Below, piece by piece: positions 28,111 to 37,481 of a stretch of 64,000 nt of DNA; the stretch's first letter is position 1, and every line of letters begins with the position of its first letter. Source of the stretch: Paenibacillus sp. FSL K6-1096 (GTDB taxonomy: Bacteria; Bacillota; Bacilli; Paenibacillales; Paenibacillaceae); NCBI RefSeq assembly GCF_037977055.1, contig NZ_CP150274.1:3906001-3970000 (forward strand). Direction: 5' to 3'. The notes under the pieces are model-generated. The model made no database searches, was not told where the DNA came from, and saw only the letters and a list, made by a program, of their open reading frames with translations. The position numbers and the translations under genes were made by a program.

Positions 28111-28302
28111 GTGAGAGGATATAACATCTGGCGGCCCATTATGCTGATTGCGGTTGCGCTGCTGACAAGAACCCTGGTCAACAGTGTCTGCCTCATGTTT
28201 GGCATGTCGCCGGAAACCGCAGGCAGTGTAGCCGTGCTCGGCATGGTGGTTGCCGCGCTGATCATGTATAACCGCATGATGAAGGGCCGCCGCCGCAGAT
28301 AG
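28111..28302 (+). CDS. Small two-helix membrane protein of unknown function
   Basis: 63 residues starting at GTG, with TTAGGAG ~10 nt upstream. Two hydrophobic segments (about 10-30 and 36-53) are followed by a very basic C-terminus (KGRRRR), so it probably sits in the membrane with the tail inside. No family recognised. An extended -10 promoter precedes it and a terminator follows, which supports a real gene. Confidence 0.65.
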   Translation: MRGYNIWRPIMLIAVALLTRTLVNSVCLMFGMSPETAGSVAVLGMVVAALIMYNRMMKGRRRR

Positions 28303-28361
28303 CATATAGAGAGGGTCCGGCCGGAGCAACCGGTGAAGCGGGCCCTATAGGAACAGGCTTG

Positions 28362-28387
28362 AAAGACGCCCGCACAGGTGTCTTTTT
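28362..28387 (+). terminator. Rho-independent terminator after the small membrane protein gene
   Basis: AAGACGCC, loop CGCACA, GGTGTCTT then TTT. One G-U pair in the stem. It separates the small gene from the GH3 promoter region. Confidence 0.75.
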
Positions 28388-28452
28388 ATTATATACAGCC
28401 CGTTCCTGATCATACGGGCAGGAGGTCTGCCCGGCATTCCGGCAAGCAGTGC

Positions 28453-28481
28453 TTGAATAATAAGGCCGGAGCTTTTATTCT
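28453..28481 (+). promoter_or_regulatory. Candidate promoter of GH3 beta-glucosidase
   Basis: TTGAAT (28453-28458), 17-bp spacer, TATTCT (28476-28481), ~120 bp before the TTG start. I see no clear catabolite operator in the leader. Confidence 0.4.
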
Positions 28482-28602
28482 TAGAAGGATGTGCTGTATA
28501 GATACAGGCTTTAAGTTCAAGATAAAGGGTATCCCGCAGGGGAACCGCAATCTATAGAATCAGCAGCACTCAGCCCGGAATTTACAAACAGGAGGAAACC
28601 AC

Positions 28603-31389
28603 TTGAGTACACACAAGATTGGAGTGCCCTTAGAGGGTTTTGCAGAATTCAGCCGGAAGGTAGCCGCAGAAGGTGCGGTGCTGCTGAAGAATGAGGGACA
28701 GGTGCTTCCGCTGGGGAACGGCGATAGCGTGGCTGTTTTTGGCCGAATACAGGTGAATTACTACCGTAGCGGCACCGGATCGGGCGGAAGCGTTCATGTT
28801 GCTTATACAACGAATCTGCTGGACGGCCTGCGCAGCAAAAAGAACATCAGCGTCAATGAAGAGCTGGCTGCCGCCTATGAGGAATGGATTGGCCGCAACC
28901 CGTTCGACGACGGCGGGAAGGTCTGGGCCGGTGAACCGTGGAACCAGAAGGAAATGCCGCTTACGGACGAGCTGGTGAAGCAGGCCAGAAGCCAATCGGA
29001 CAAGGCTGTCGTGGTTATTGGCCGCACCGCTGGTGAAGACCAGGATAACGCCGATACACCGGGAAGCTACCGGCTGACGGAAGATGAGAAGGCGATGCTG
29101 AAGCAGGTTACGGCTTATTTTGAACAGACGGTTGTTGTGTTGAATGTGTCTAACATTATCGATATGAGCTGGGTGGATGACGCTGCTTATGTGCATCCTA
29201 TCTCGGCTGTGATCTATTCCTGGCATGGCGGGATGGAAGGCGGTAACGCGATTGCCGACGTCCTGGCCGGAGAAGTAACGCCAAGCGGTAAACTGACCGA
29301 TACGATTGCATATTCCATTGCCGACTACCCTTCCACCAAGAACTACGGCAATGAGTTCAAGAACCTGTATGAGGAAGATATCTATGTGGGCTACCGTTAT
29401 TTCGAGACGTTCTGCCCGGAGAAGGTTCAATATGAATTCGGCTATGGCATCTCCTACACCACCTTCAAGCTGGAGACCGAAGAAGCGAGGCTGGTGGAGC
29501 AGGCTGGCGGGGCGCAGATCGAGCTGGGCGTAACCGTAACCAATACAGGAACTGCCTATGCCGGTAAAGAAGTGGTGCAGGTCTATTATGAAGCGCCGCA
29601 AGGACAGCTGGGCCAGCCGGCCAAGGCGCTTGCAGGCTTCGCGAAGACCCGGCTGCTTCAACCGGGCGAGTCCCAGCGGCTGACGGTAAGCTTCCCGCTG
29701 CACGCTATGGCTTCTTATGATGATGCCGGGGTGACCGGTCATCCGTCCGCTTATGTGCTGGAAGCCGGAACCTACCGCTTCTATGCCGGAACCAGTGTGA
29801 AGGCTGTATCGGCTATCTCTCTGGATGGACAAGAGGGTTATGTGCTGGAAGAGCTTAAGGTGGTAGAGCAGCTGCAGGAGGCTATGGCCCCTACCGAGAG
29901 CTTCATGCGCATGAAGCCGGGCGCGCGTAAGGAAGACGGCTCCTATGAGCTGACTTCTGCCGAGGTGCCGGTCCGCAAGGTGGATCTGGCCGCGCGGATT
30001 GAGAACAACCTGCCGCCGGTAATTGAGCAGACCGGCAATCAGGGATATATCCTGAGAGATGTGCATGAAGGCAAGGTCAGCATGGAGGCCTTCATCGCCC
30101 AGCTCAGTGACGAGGATCTGGCCGCGATTGTGCGCGGCGAAGGGATGAGCAGCCCGCTGGTCACTCCAGGCACGGCTTCGGCCTTCGGCGGAGTGAGCGA
30201 CAGCCTGTTCAACTATGGTATTCCGGTGGCGGCAACCGCAGACGGCCCGTCCGGTATCCGTATGGACAGCGGTGAGAAAGCGACTCAGGTATCCATCGGA
30301 ACCCTGCTGGCCGCGACCTGGAACGAAGAGCTGGTAGAAGAGCTGTATGTGCTGGAAGGCCAGGAATTGCTGCGCAACCGCGTGGATGCGCTGCTGGGGC
30401 CGGGCCTCAACATCCGCCGCAGTCCGCTGAACGGCCGGAACTTCGAATACTTCTCGGAGGACCCGCTGATCTCAGGGATCTTCGCTGCTGCCTGTACACG
30501 CGGAATCATGAAGGGCGGTTCGAATGCCACTCTGAAGCACTACGCCTGCAACAATCAGGAGAAGCACCGCAGCAAGGTTGATGCTGTCGTATCCGAACGG
30601 GCGCTGCGCGAGATCTACCTGAAGGGCTTCGAGATCGCCGTGAAGCAGGGCGGCGCGAATTGCATCATGACCTCTTACAATCCGGTGAACGGCCATTGGG
30701 CTGCTTCCAACTATGACCTGAACACAACGCTGCTTCGCGGCGAATGGGGCTTCCGGGGAATTGTAATGACCGACTGGTGGGCGCTGATGAATGATGTGGT
30801 GAACGGCGGGCCGGCAGACCGGAAGTTTACGAACTGGATGGTCCGGGCACAGAATGACCTGTACATGGTGGTCAGCAACTACGGCGCGGAGATCAATGCC
30901 TATGAGGACAATACCATTGCTTCGCTGGAGAACGGAACACTTACCCGGGGCGAGCTTCAGCGTTCGGCCATTAATATCTGCGAATTCATTATGAAGGCGC
31001 CGGTATTCTCCAGAAAGCATGAGAGTCTGGAGAAGGTAGAGACCTTCAAGGCAGATCCGGGTCTTGCGGCTGAGCAGGTTCAGGTGCTGAGCGAGAACGC
31101 GCAGGTGATCCCTGCGGTGTCCGCTCCAACCTATATCGAGGTGAGCGAGGCCGGTCCGTACCGTATGATTGTCAGCATGATGTCCACCGAGCCGGAGCTG
31201 GCCCAGAGCGCCTGCAACATGACCCTGAACGGACAAGCCGTGACGACCATTCAGACGCACGGCACGAACGGCAAATGGATCAGACAGCGGCTGGTGAAGA
31301 TTGAGCTGGAAGCCGGACGGTATGAGATGAAGCTGGACTTCGTCAAGCCGGGCCTGCAGATTGAATGGATCGAATTCAAGCGGGTATAA
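28603..31389 (+). CDS. GH3 beta-glucosidase with swapped domain order
   Basis: 928 residues, TTG start after GGAGGAA. The (alpha/beta)6 sandwich domain comes first (GAVLLKNEGQVLPLG, VVVIGRTAGEDQDN, GYRYFETFCPEKVQYEFGYG), then a fibronectin-III-like domain (~300-400). The TIM-barrel domain is last (ADGPSGIR, LLGPGLNIRRSPLNGRNFEYFSEDP, KHYACNNQE, GIVMTDWW), where the Asp of MTDWW is the expected nucleophile. This order is the reverse of classical GH3 enzymes and is known from a subgroup of bacterial beta-glucosidases. No signal peptide, so it is cytoplasmic and probably acts on imported beta-glucosides. It ends with a beta-rich tail of about 90 residues (sugar-binding-like). Transcribed alone. 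Confidence 0.88.
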   Translation: MSTHKIGVPLEGFAEFSRKVAAEGAVLLKNEGQVLPLGNGDSVAVFGRIQVNYYRSGTGSGGSVHVAYTTNLLDGLRSKKNISVNEELAAAYEEWIGRNPFDDGGKVWAGEPWNQKEMPLTDELVKQARSQSDKAVVVIGRTAGEDQDNADTPGSYRLTEDEKAMLKQVTAYFEQTVVVLNVSNIIDMSWVDDAAYVHPISAVIYSWHGGMEGGNAIADVLAGEVTPSGKLTDTIAYSIADYPSTKNYGNEFKNLYEEDIYVGYRYFETFCPEKVQYEFGYGISYTTFKLETEEARLVEQAGGAQIELGVTVTNTGTAYAGKEVVQVYYEAPQGQLGQPAKALAGFAKTRLLQPGESQRLTVSFPLHAMASYDDAGVTGHPSAYVLEAGTYRFYAGTSVKAVSAISLDGQEGYVLEELKVVEQLQEAMAPTESFMRMKPGARKEDGSYELTSAEVPVRKVDLAARIENNLPPVIEQTGNQGYILRDVHEGKVSMEAFIAQLSDEDLAAIVRGEGMSSPLVTPGTASAFGGVSDSLFNYGIPVAATADGPSGIRMDSGEKATQVSIGTLLAATWNEELVEELYVLEGQELLRNRVDALLGPGLNIRRSPLNGRNFEYFSEDPLISGIFAAACTRGIMKGGSNATLKHYACNNQEKHRSKVDAVVSERALREIYLKGFEIAVKQGGANCIMTSYNPVNGHWAASNYDLNTTLLRGEWGFRGIVMTDWWALMNDVVNGGPADRKFTNWMVRAQNDLYMVVSNYGAEINAYEDNTIASLENGTLTRGELQRSAINICEFIMKAPVFSRKHESLEKVETFKADPGLAAEQVQVLSENAQVIPAVSAPTYIEVSEAGPYRMIVSMMSTEPELAQSACNMTLNGQAVTTIQTHGTNGKWIRQRLVKIELEAGRYEMKLDFVKPGLQIEWIEFKRV

Positions 31390-31433
31390 GCTTTAGAGCA
31401 AGCTTGATTCACACCAATATCAGCAAAAGATTA

Positions 31434-31457
31434 GGCACCCTTACGGGTGTCTTTTTG
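31434..31457 (+). terminator. Rho-independent terminator of GH3 gene
   Basis: GGCACCC, loop TTAC, GGGTGTC followed by TTTTT (one G-U pair). Confidence 0.8.
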
Positions 31458-31574
31458 CCGTAATCAAATGCTCCGCTTGCCATATACTGTACGGTTTCCG
31501 CCTGAATCCGCATACCCGCAATCCCGCCGAATAAAATAGGGTATAACGGCTACGATGAAGGAGTGTGTACAAGG

Positions 31575-32861
31575 ATGCAGATACATGTAGTGCAGCCGGG
31601 GCAGACGCTGTATGGAATTGCGCAGGCCTACGGCGTGAGCATGGATGCGATTGAGGAGGCGAATAAGCTGTCTGCGCCGGAGCAGCTGGTCTCCGGGCAG
31701 GCGCTGGTGATCCCGATTGCCGGGCATTATTACTGGGTCCAGCCGGGCGACAGCTTTTACAGTATTGCCAAAAGGTTCGGCCTGAAGGCCAGCACCCTCG
31801 CGGAGGTGAACGGATTGGCGCTGAACCAGCCGCTGCAGACGGGAGTCCGGCTGTATATTCCCCCTGCCGCAAGGCGGGAGGCCGAGGTGAACGCTTATGT
31901 GGAGCCCAGAGGAGAGACCTTCTCCCAGACGCTCCAAAAGGCCGCAGCCGACGCAGCCCCGGATCTTACGTACCTTGCCCCGTTCAGCTTCCGCATCCAG
32001 CGTGACGGCTCGCTGCAAGCCCCGCCGCTGGATGATCTCGCCTCCATTGCAGCGCAGCATCAGGTGACCCTGATGATGGTCGTAACCAACCTGGAGAATG
32101 CCCAGTTCAGCTCGGAGCTGGGGCGTATTATTCTGAATGACCAGGAGGTCCAGGACCGGCTGCTGAAGAATATCATCTCGGAGGCGAAGCGGCTGAACTT
32201 CCGGGACATTCACTTCGACATGGAGTTTCTGCGGCCGGAGGACCGGGAGGCATACAACGCTTTTCTGCGCAAAGCGGCTGAGCTCATCCATAAGGAAGGC
32301 TTCCTGCTGTCCACCGCCCTTGCCCCAAAGACCAGCGCATCGCAGACGGGGGCCTGGTATACGGCGCATGACTACAAGGTCCACGGTCAGGTGGCGGACT
32401 TCGTGATTATTATGACCTATGAATGGGGCTACAGCGGCGGTCCGCCGATGCCTGTCTCGCCTATTGGACCGGTGCGCCAGGTGCTGACGTATGCAGCCAG
32501 CGAGATGCCTTCGCGCAAGATTATGATGGGGCAGAATTTGTACGGGTATGATTGGACGCTGCCCTTTGTAGCGGGCGGTCAATATGCCAAGGCGCTTAGT
32601 CCGCAGGCGGCGATTGATCTGGCCAGGAACCGGAACGCGGCGATTCTGTATGACTACAGAGCCCAGGCACCGCATTTCAACTACACCGATGATGCGGGCA
32701 AGCAGCATAAGGTATGGTTTGAGGACGCCCGCTCCATCCAGGCCAAGTTCGACCTGATCAAGGAGCTGGATCTGCGCGGAATCAGCTACTGGAAGCTGGG
32801 CTTGCCTTTTCCGCAGAACTGGCTGCTGCTTCAGGATAACTTCAAGGTGGTCAAAAAATAG
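31575..32861 (+). CDS. LysM-LysM-GH18 protein (YaaH-like spore cortex/germination hydrolase)
   Basis: 428 residues. Two LysM peptidoglycan-binding modules lie at ~2-47 (HVVQPGQTLYGIAQAYGVS) and ~52-97 (YWVQPGDSFYSIAKRFGLK), followed by a GH18 barrel with IHFDMEFLRPED as the active-site strand (DxE-like) and IMTYEWGYSGGPP. This is the YaaH/SleL arrangement of N-acetylglucosaminidases that act on cortex muropeptides during spore germination. No signal peptide is needed for spore-coat proteins made in the mother cell. ATG 31575 is ~11 nt from AAGGAG; a GTG at 31563 is less likely because it overlaps that site. Implies a spore former. Confidence 0.9.
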   Translation: MQIHVVQPGQTLYGIAQAYGVSMDAIEEANKLSAPEQLVSGQALVIPIAGHYYWVQPGDSFYSIAKRFGLKASTLAEVNGLALNQPLQTGVRLYIPPAARREAEVNAYVEPRGETFSQTLQKAAADAAPDLTYLAPFSFRIQRDGSLQAPPLDDLASIAAQHQVTLMMVVTNLENAQFSSELGRIILNDQEVQDRLLKNIISEAKRLNFRDIHFDMEFLRPEDREAYNAFLRKAAELIHKEGFLLSTALAPKTSASQTGAWYTAHDYKVHGQVADFVIIMTYEWGYSGGPPMPVSPIGPVRQVLTYAASEMPSRKIMMGQNLYGYDWTLPFVAGGQYAKALSPQAAIDLARNRNAAILYDYRAQAPHFNYTDDAGKQHKVWFEDARSIQAKFDLIKELDLRGISYWKLGLPFPQNWLLLQDNFKVVKK

Positions 32862-32902
32862 CTCTCATCCCCCGCCACCTCCATACAGCTTGAAGGAACG
32901 AT

Positions 32903-32943
32903 AAAAAAGGCTGCGCCTCCTACACGGGAAGCACAGCTTTTTT
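32903..32943. terminator. Bidirectional terminator
   Basis: AAAAAAGGCTGCGC and GCACAGCTTTTTT pair with one bulge around an inner loop, with A and T tracts on the two sides. It separates the convergent GH18 and Sm-like genes. Confidence 0.8.
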
Positions 32944-32963
32944 GGATTGTGCGGAGGGCCGGC

Positions 32964-33356
32964 TTAGCCCATTAAGCTCTTGAGTCCGCCCAGGAAGGGC
33001 CGGATTGACTTGATCATATTGTAGCCCATCTTCATGACCGGCATAGCCTTCTGTACCATACCGAACATCCCCATGAGCCGTCCCAGTCCGCCAGCCCCGG
33101 CAGCTCCCCCTGCCCCGCCCATGAGCGAACCCAGTAGGGGCATAAAGCTGGAGACATTCGCTTTGTGCGCAGCTGCGGAGGATTTTCTCCGTTTAGACTT
33201 GGAGCCTGGACGTGTGCTTGGTCTGGAGAGGATCACGGCCTCCTGATTCAGGTCAGTAATCCACCCGACGTAAGACCGCCCGTTATGCAGCGTGATGCAG
33301 ACAGGCTGGCCTTTAAGCCGCTGTGCCTGCTTGCGAAGCTTTGCTTGCTGTGCCAT
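32964..33356 (-). CDS. Small protein with Sm/Hfq-like N-terminus and Gly/Met-rich tail
   Basis: 130 residues; ATG 33356 after GGTGAAGG. Residues ~12-45 (LKGQPVCITLHNGRSYVGWI) have the spacing of an Sm-fold strand pair, as in Hfq-like proteins. A basic stretch follows (PGSKSKRRKSS), then a tail rich in Gly, Ala and Met (GGAGGAAGAGGLGRLMGMFG) and a final hydrophobic helix. I do not know a named family. The Sm-like reading is inference from pattern only. It is monocistronic and closed by the bidirectional terminator. Confidence 0.65.
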   Translation of the reverse strand: MAQQAKLRKQAQRLKGQPVCITLHNGRSYVGWITDLNQEAVILSRPSTRPGSKSKRRKSSAAAHKANVSSFMPLLGSLMGGAGGAAGAGGLGRLMGMFGMVQKAMPVMKMGYNMIKSIRPFLGGLKSLMG

Positions 33357-33541
33357 TTTTCCTTCACCTCACCGTTTTTACTATATATCTTACTCAGAAC
33401 CCGGGAGACGGCTTGTGCAGGTATGGAGTTTTAGGGGAATTTGTTAGAACAGGTACGGGCTGTTTTATATATATGATTAGCGTAATATTAAGGGGAGAGT
33501 GAGAACATATTCCATTATTTTAGAGGAGGAGAGAGATTATA

Positions 33542-34432
33542 ATGCAAGAAATAGAGAAGCTGGCGCGGTTTATCGCGGCTTGCAATACTGAAAGCCAGCA
33601 CTGCGGGTATGCGGGCAGCACGCTGGAGGATATCTTACATGACCTCAGTGACGGGTTGGCAGAGAGCAGCTATGTGTTATATGAAGGAGACGATATCACC
33701 GGCGCGATGATCCTCGATATCTATGATGTTGGTGGAGATCTGCAGGATATAGAGGTCTGGGGACCTTATTATTCCGTCCATCCTAAGGAGGAGCTCCGGC
33801 GTCTGTTCCATGATCTGAATGAAGTGGTCCAAGCCTCAAGCATCCGGTATGTTCACTTCTTCATTAGCAGCGCTAACTTGCCGCTCTATGAATATGTCAG
33901 CCGGCATCGTATTGAGAAGGTGAGGGCGCATCACCATTATTCATTAGATACCGCATTCGGGCAGAAGGGCAGCCCATCCGTTGGCCTGACTGTTCTGCAA
34001 ATCACAGATTCTGAATCCAAGTGGACCGGACAGATTATGGAGCTGCATGACCGGCAGTTTCCAGGCGCTATCCTTACTAATGAGGAGATTCAGGCGGAAA
34101 TAGAGGATAGCGGGGACAGTGAATATGATATCTATGCCGTGCTTGACGGCGATTCCTTCCTGGGCTACCTGATTGTCCGCAGAAACGAACGGACCCGTGT
34201 TCTTCATCTGGAATACATCTGCATCCGTCCTGAAGCGAGAGACAAGGGGGCGGGCAAGCAGTTGATCCAGTATCTGGCGGCGGCATACGGAGCGCAAGGT
34301 TATACACGGATTGAGCTGGATGTCAGTGAGGAGAACGAAGCGGCCATCCGCTTTTACGACAGAAACGGGTTCAGCAGGGAGCGTGTTATGAAGCATATTG
34401 TGATTGCAACTCAAGTCATATCTACACTCTAG
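33542..34432 (+). CDS. GNAT-family N-acetyltransferase
   Basis: 296 residues, ATG after GAGGAGAGAG. The second half is a full GNAT domain: ILTNEEIQAEIEDS, LHLEYICIRPEARDKGAGKQLI (acetyl-CoA motif A) and ELDVSEENEAAIRFYDRNGF. The first half (~1-145) looks like a second, degenerate GNAT fold (YEGDDITGAMILDIYD). Such tandem GNATs usually have one active domain. The substrate is unknown. It is followed 39 bp later by an AraC-type regulator on the same strand, perhaps co-transcribed. Confidence 0.82.
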   Translation: MQEIEKLARFIAACNTESQHCGYAGSTLEDILHDLSDGLAESSYVLYEGDDITGAMILDIYDVGGDLQDIEVWGPYYSVHPKEELRRLFHDLNEVVQASSIRYVHFFISSANLPLYEYVSRHRIEKVRAHHHYSLDTAFGQKGSPSVGLTVLQITDSESKWTGQIMELHDRQFPGAILTNEEIQAEIEDSGDSEYDIYAVLDGDSFLGYLIVRRNERTRVLHLEYICIRPEARDKGAGKQLIQYLAAAYGAQGYTRIELDVSEENEAAIRFYDRNGFSRERVMKHIVIATQVISTL

Positions 34433-34471
34433 GCCTCTGCTAAAATCAGCAATGAGAGGAGGAGAACAACC

Positions 34472-35377
34472 ATGTACGAATGGAATGAGATGGTTCAGCG
34501 CATGATTGACTGGGTGGAGGAGGATCTTGCGGCTTCGCCTACGCTGCTGGAGATGTCGGAGCAGCTGGGGTATTCGCCGTATTACTGCACCCGGCAATTT
34601 CATGCGCTGACTGGGATGACGCTGCGGGACTATGTCTGGCAGCGCAGGATCAGCCGGGCGGCCCTGGAGCTTAGGGACACGGAGACGCGCATTCTGGATA
34701 TTGCCGTGAAGTTCGGCTTTTCCTCCCAGGAGGCGTTCACTCGGGCCTTTCTTAGAGCCTTTAAACTCACTCCCCATGCATACCGGAAGGCTCCCCAGCC
34801 CATTCCGCTGGCTATTCGTGCCGAGGTGTTCTCTCCTTATCATTATTTGATTAAGGAGCGGGATAGAATGAGACAGGTGCATTTGCAGGAAGCAGAGATC
34901 AAGCTTGAGTTCATACCAGCGCATAAGTTTATCGGTATCCGCGACATCGATTCCAGTAATTACGGCGGGTTCTGGGAGAATGGGCATGACTGTGATGAGG
35001 TCTCCGGAACCCTGGAGAGCATGTCGCATGATACGCTGCCCGGGCAACTGGGCCAGACGGCAGGCTGGTTCTATCAGGAGGGGCGCAAAGGCTACCTGTA
35101 TGGTATCCTTGTCGCGGCTGATTATGACGGGGCTGTTCCTGAGGGCATGGAATGCTGGGATATCCCGGAATCGGAATATCTGGTCTTTTTTCACCCGCCC
35201 TTTGATTACTTGCAGGACAATGGACAGGTGATGCGCATCGTGGAGGATGTGGCCTGGAATTATGATCCTGCGGTTATGGGCTATGTGTGGGACGAGGAGG
35301 AGAAGCAGGATTATCAGCGGCATTTCCCGGAGGGGTACGGCTATGCGGTGCTGCGGCCGGTCCGTAAAATAAGCTGA
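34472..35377 (+). CDS. AraC-family regulator with GyrI-like effector domain
   Basis: 301 residues, ATG after GAGAGGAGGAG. The AraC DNA-binding domain is at the N-terminus (~10-108: LLEMSEQLGYSPYYCTRQFH, ILDIAVKFGFSSQEAFTRAF), followed by a GyrI/SOUL-like small-molecule domain (~135-300: EFIPAHKFIGIRDID, YLYGILVAADYDG, YAVLRPVRK). This arrangement (Rob/BmrR-like logic) suits regulators that sense hydrophobic compounds. The ligand and targets are unknown. Confidence 0.86.
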   Translation: MYEWNEMVQRMIDWVEEDLAASPTLLEMSEQLGYSPYYCTRQFHALTGMTLRDYVWQRRISRAALELRDTETRILDIAVKFGFSSQEAFTRAFLRAFKLTPHAYRKAPQPIPLAIRAEVFSPYHYLIKERDRMRQVHLQEAEIKLEFIPAHKFIGIRDIDSSNYGGFWENGHDCDEVSGTLESMSHDTLPGQLGQTAGWFYQEGRKGYLYGILVAADYDGAVPEGMECWDIPESEYLVFFHPPFDYLQDNGQVMRIVEDVAWNYDPAVMGYVWDEEEKQDYQRHFPEGYGYAVLRPVRKIS

Positions 35378-35402
35378 CCTGAGCTGAGCACCAGGCTGGG
35401 TC

Positions 35403-35429
35403 AAGGAGAAGCGCAGGGCGCTTCTCCTT
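35403..35429. terminator. Perfect hairpin between convergent genes
   Basis: AAGGAGAAGCGC (35403-35414), loop AGG, GCGCTTCTCCTT (35418-35429). The 12-bp stem is perfect. No long T tract on either side, so termination may be weak. Confidence 0.65.
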
Positions 35430-35455
35430 AAGTGGTTCGACCATTAATGCTCCTT

Positions 35456-37252
35456 TTAGTTAAGGGTAAGTTTCAGTGCTTTTCGTGCCAGAGCATCCGC
35501 CCTGTGCTCCATCGCAGCAACCTCCGCCAGTAGCTCGGCCTGCTGCTCCCGCTGCCGGGGTGTCCAGCTATCTCTGGGAGAGACGCCACTTGAGCGGAGG
35601 ACCGCTGGGTCGGGCAAGTTCTGATAAGCCTCATCCAGCAGACCGGCCATTTCTCCATAGATCTCAGTCATCTTCTCCAAGGCAGCCTGTTCGCGCGGGG
35701 TATCCACCAGCGGCAGGGATTCACGCAGATAAGCTGCGGCGCTCCGGCGGGCATCCGCCAGGGCCATCATGCAGAAGTGATTGACCGATAACCTCCGGCT
35801 GAAGGCTTCACCGTCTGCTGAGGCATACCAAGCATGGTCCAGCAGCCCCTCGCTCCACGCCTCCAGTGCTTTGTAGCCTGTTGCATAAGAACTGTGGGCT
35901 GCACCCTCAGTCCCCATAGATTCCAGCTTCAAGCGAAGCGAGGCATACAGGTTCTCCAAGGCGGAAGGGGCCGCCGTCTGTTCACCCAGCCGGATGATCC
36001 GGTAAGGCCAGTGATCGACAAGGAGATACCCGTGAGATGCCTCCATATGGGCCTGAAAGTCAGGATCGTTCTCAAGCTCCGCGAAGGTCTCATCGTCGAA
36101 GTAACTGCGGCACAACAGCACCCTACCATCCTCCAGGTATCCGGTAATCACTCCCCACTCAGGGGCCACCCTCAGGTTAATTGCCACGGGCAGTCTGCCC
36201 TGCCGGATATCCTCCAGAATCGCAAGCTTCTCGGCGGCACGCTGCTGCGGCTCCAGACGGCTTAAGCGGGTGGCATCAATTCCATAAGCCCTACAGGCGG
36301 GGATTGAATAATCATAGACCACAAGAGCATCCGCAGAGCTGTAATCCCACACCGGCTCAAAAGCCACTCTCCAGCAAGCCCCCGAATTTCCCATAACCTG
36401 ATCATAGGTTGTCTCTATGCCTCTGGCAGCAAGGGAGACCGTCATAGCCCCTGCCCAGGAGCAATCCATGCTCCGCCCGAAGCCAAGCCGCTGGATGCCT
36501 TCCACAATACATTTCTGCTGCGGAGAATCGGCCTGGTACAGGCGGCTGCGGTCTGTGCTGTAGCAGATCCGCTCGCCTTCAGCGCAGCTTACCGCATGAA
36601 TCCCTTCGGCATTCATATAGACCAGCAGCAGATAATCGTTGCCGTCATTGTCGATCTGGCTTGGGAACAGCTCATGGGTGGCATTGAACTGATTCCAGCG
36701 GAAATGCTCGTAATGCTTCATTTTGGCCACGACATTGCGGTTCATCTGATCGTTACCATAGTACGCAGCAATGATTTGCAGCTCCCCGCTAGTCGCGGAA
36801 TCACCGGCAGAATGGACATCGATGGTGAGCAACTGGCCCTTCAGCACAAAAGTCGAATACACACCGGCAGGTGTCTCATAGGTAACCAGCAGCAGCTTCA
36901 GCCGGTCGCTGGTCCAGGTACCAGGGAAAAGATGGTCCCCGGCCATCAGGCTCAGGCGGTCCGAGGCGACATACGGATTCACCAGACGGGTAACCTCCAA
37001 CTCCTGCTGGCCGTCCGTGCAGATGGCAGAGAGGACCACTAGCTCCTGGGGCAGCAGAATGCTGTCAATCGGGTGGCCCAATGCTGCGGACAGCAGGGGA
37101 AGAGTGGCCGTCTCCGGCAGAGATTTCCCGGTTTCCCATTTGGAGACCGCTTGGGCGCTGACCTGTAGCTGTTCAGCTAATTGTTCCTGGGACAAGCCTT
37201 TCATTTTGCGGAGGGTGGCAATCCGTTTCCCCACTTTATCGTTATTAATCAT
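35456..37252 (-). CDS. XRE-type HTH protein with large C-terminal domain, possibly cysteine-peptidase-like
   Basis: 598 residues from the ATG at 37252. The N-terminal HTH_3 domain spans ~4-62 (RIATLRKMKGLSQEQLAEQL, AQAVSKWETGKSLP). A beta-rich middle follows (~90-240). Around residue 260 begins a region with GFGRSMDCSWAGAMTVSLAARG and, later, AINLRVAPEWGVITGYLEDG. Its layout resembles the BtrH/C39-like papain-type fold, with the Cys of MDCSWAG as a possible nucleophile; this is inference. The C-terminal ~120 residues are helical. Translation from 37360 would be longer but lacks a ribosome site. Regulator plus enzyme-like domain in one chain is uncommon. Confidence 0.75.
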   Translation of the reverse strand: MINNDKVGKRIATLRKMKGLSQEQLAEQLQVSAQAVSKWETGKSLPETATLPLLSAALGHPIDSILLPQELVVLSAICTDGQQELEVTRLVNPYVASDRLSLMAGDHLFPGTWTSDRLKLLLVTYETPAGVYSTFVLKGQLLTIDVHSAGDSATSGELQIIAAYYGNDQMNRNVVAKMKHYEHFRWNQFNATHELFPSQIDNDGNDYLLLVYMNAEGIHAVSCAEGERICYSTDRSRLYQADSPQQKCIVEGIQRLGFGRSMDCSWAGAMTVSLAARGIETTYDQVMGNSGACWRVAFEPVWDYSSADALVVYDYSIPACRAYGIDATRLSRLEPQQRAAEKLAILEDIRQGRLPVAINLRVAPEWGVITGYLEDGRVLLCRSYFDDETFAELENDPDFQAHMEASHGYLLVDHWPYRIIRLGEQTAAPSALENLYASLRLKLESMGTEGAAHSSYATGYKALEAWSEGLLDHAWYASADGEAFSRRLSVNHFCMMALADARRSAAAYLRESLPLVDTPREQAALEKMTEIYGEMAGLLDEAYQNLPDPAVLRSSGVSPRDSWTPRQREQQAELLAEVAAMEHRADALARKALKLTLN

Positions 37253-37426
37253 GCTTCGTACAACTCCCGTTAATGGATTCCGACGTCGTAAGCTTATTAT
37301 AATCTCAGCCCCCGGAATAACCCATATATTGGAGTAGGGGGCGGATCGTATGGGAATCAACTGCAGGTTGAGCTATACTTGCCTGCGCTGTTCTAATGCT
37401 GATCGTGATAAGTTTATTAAAAAAGC

Positions 37427-37455
37427 TTGCGCTTCTTCTGAATTCATGATATATT
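37427..37455 (+). promoter_or_regulatory. Candidate promoter of tRNA-Leu
   Basis: TTGCGC (37427-37432), 17-bp spacer, TATATT (37450-37455), ending 26 bp before the tRNA. Confidence 0.55.
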
Positions 37456-37481
37456 ATTTCTTGCGTTGCATTACATCTTTT

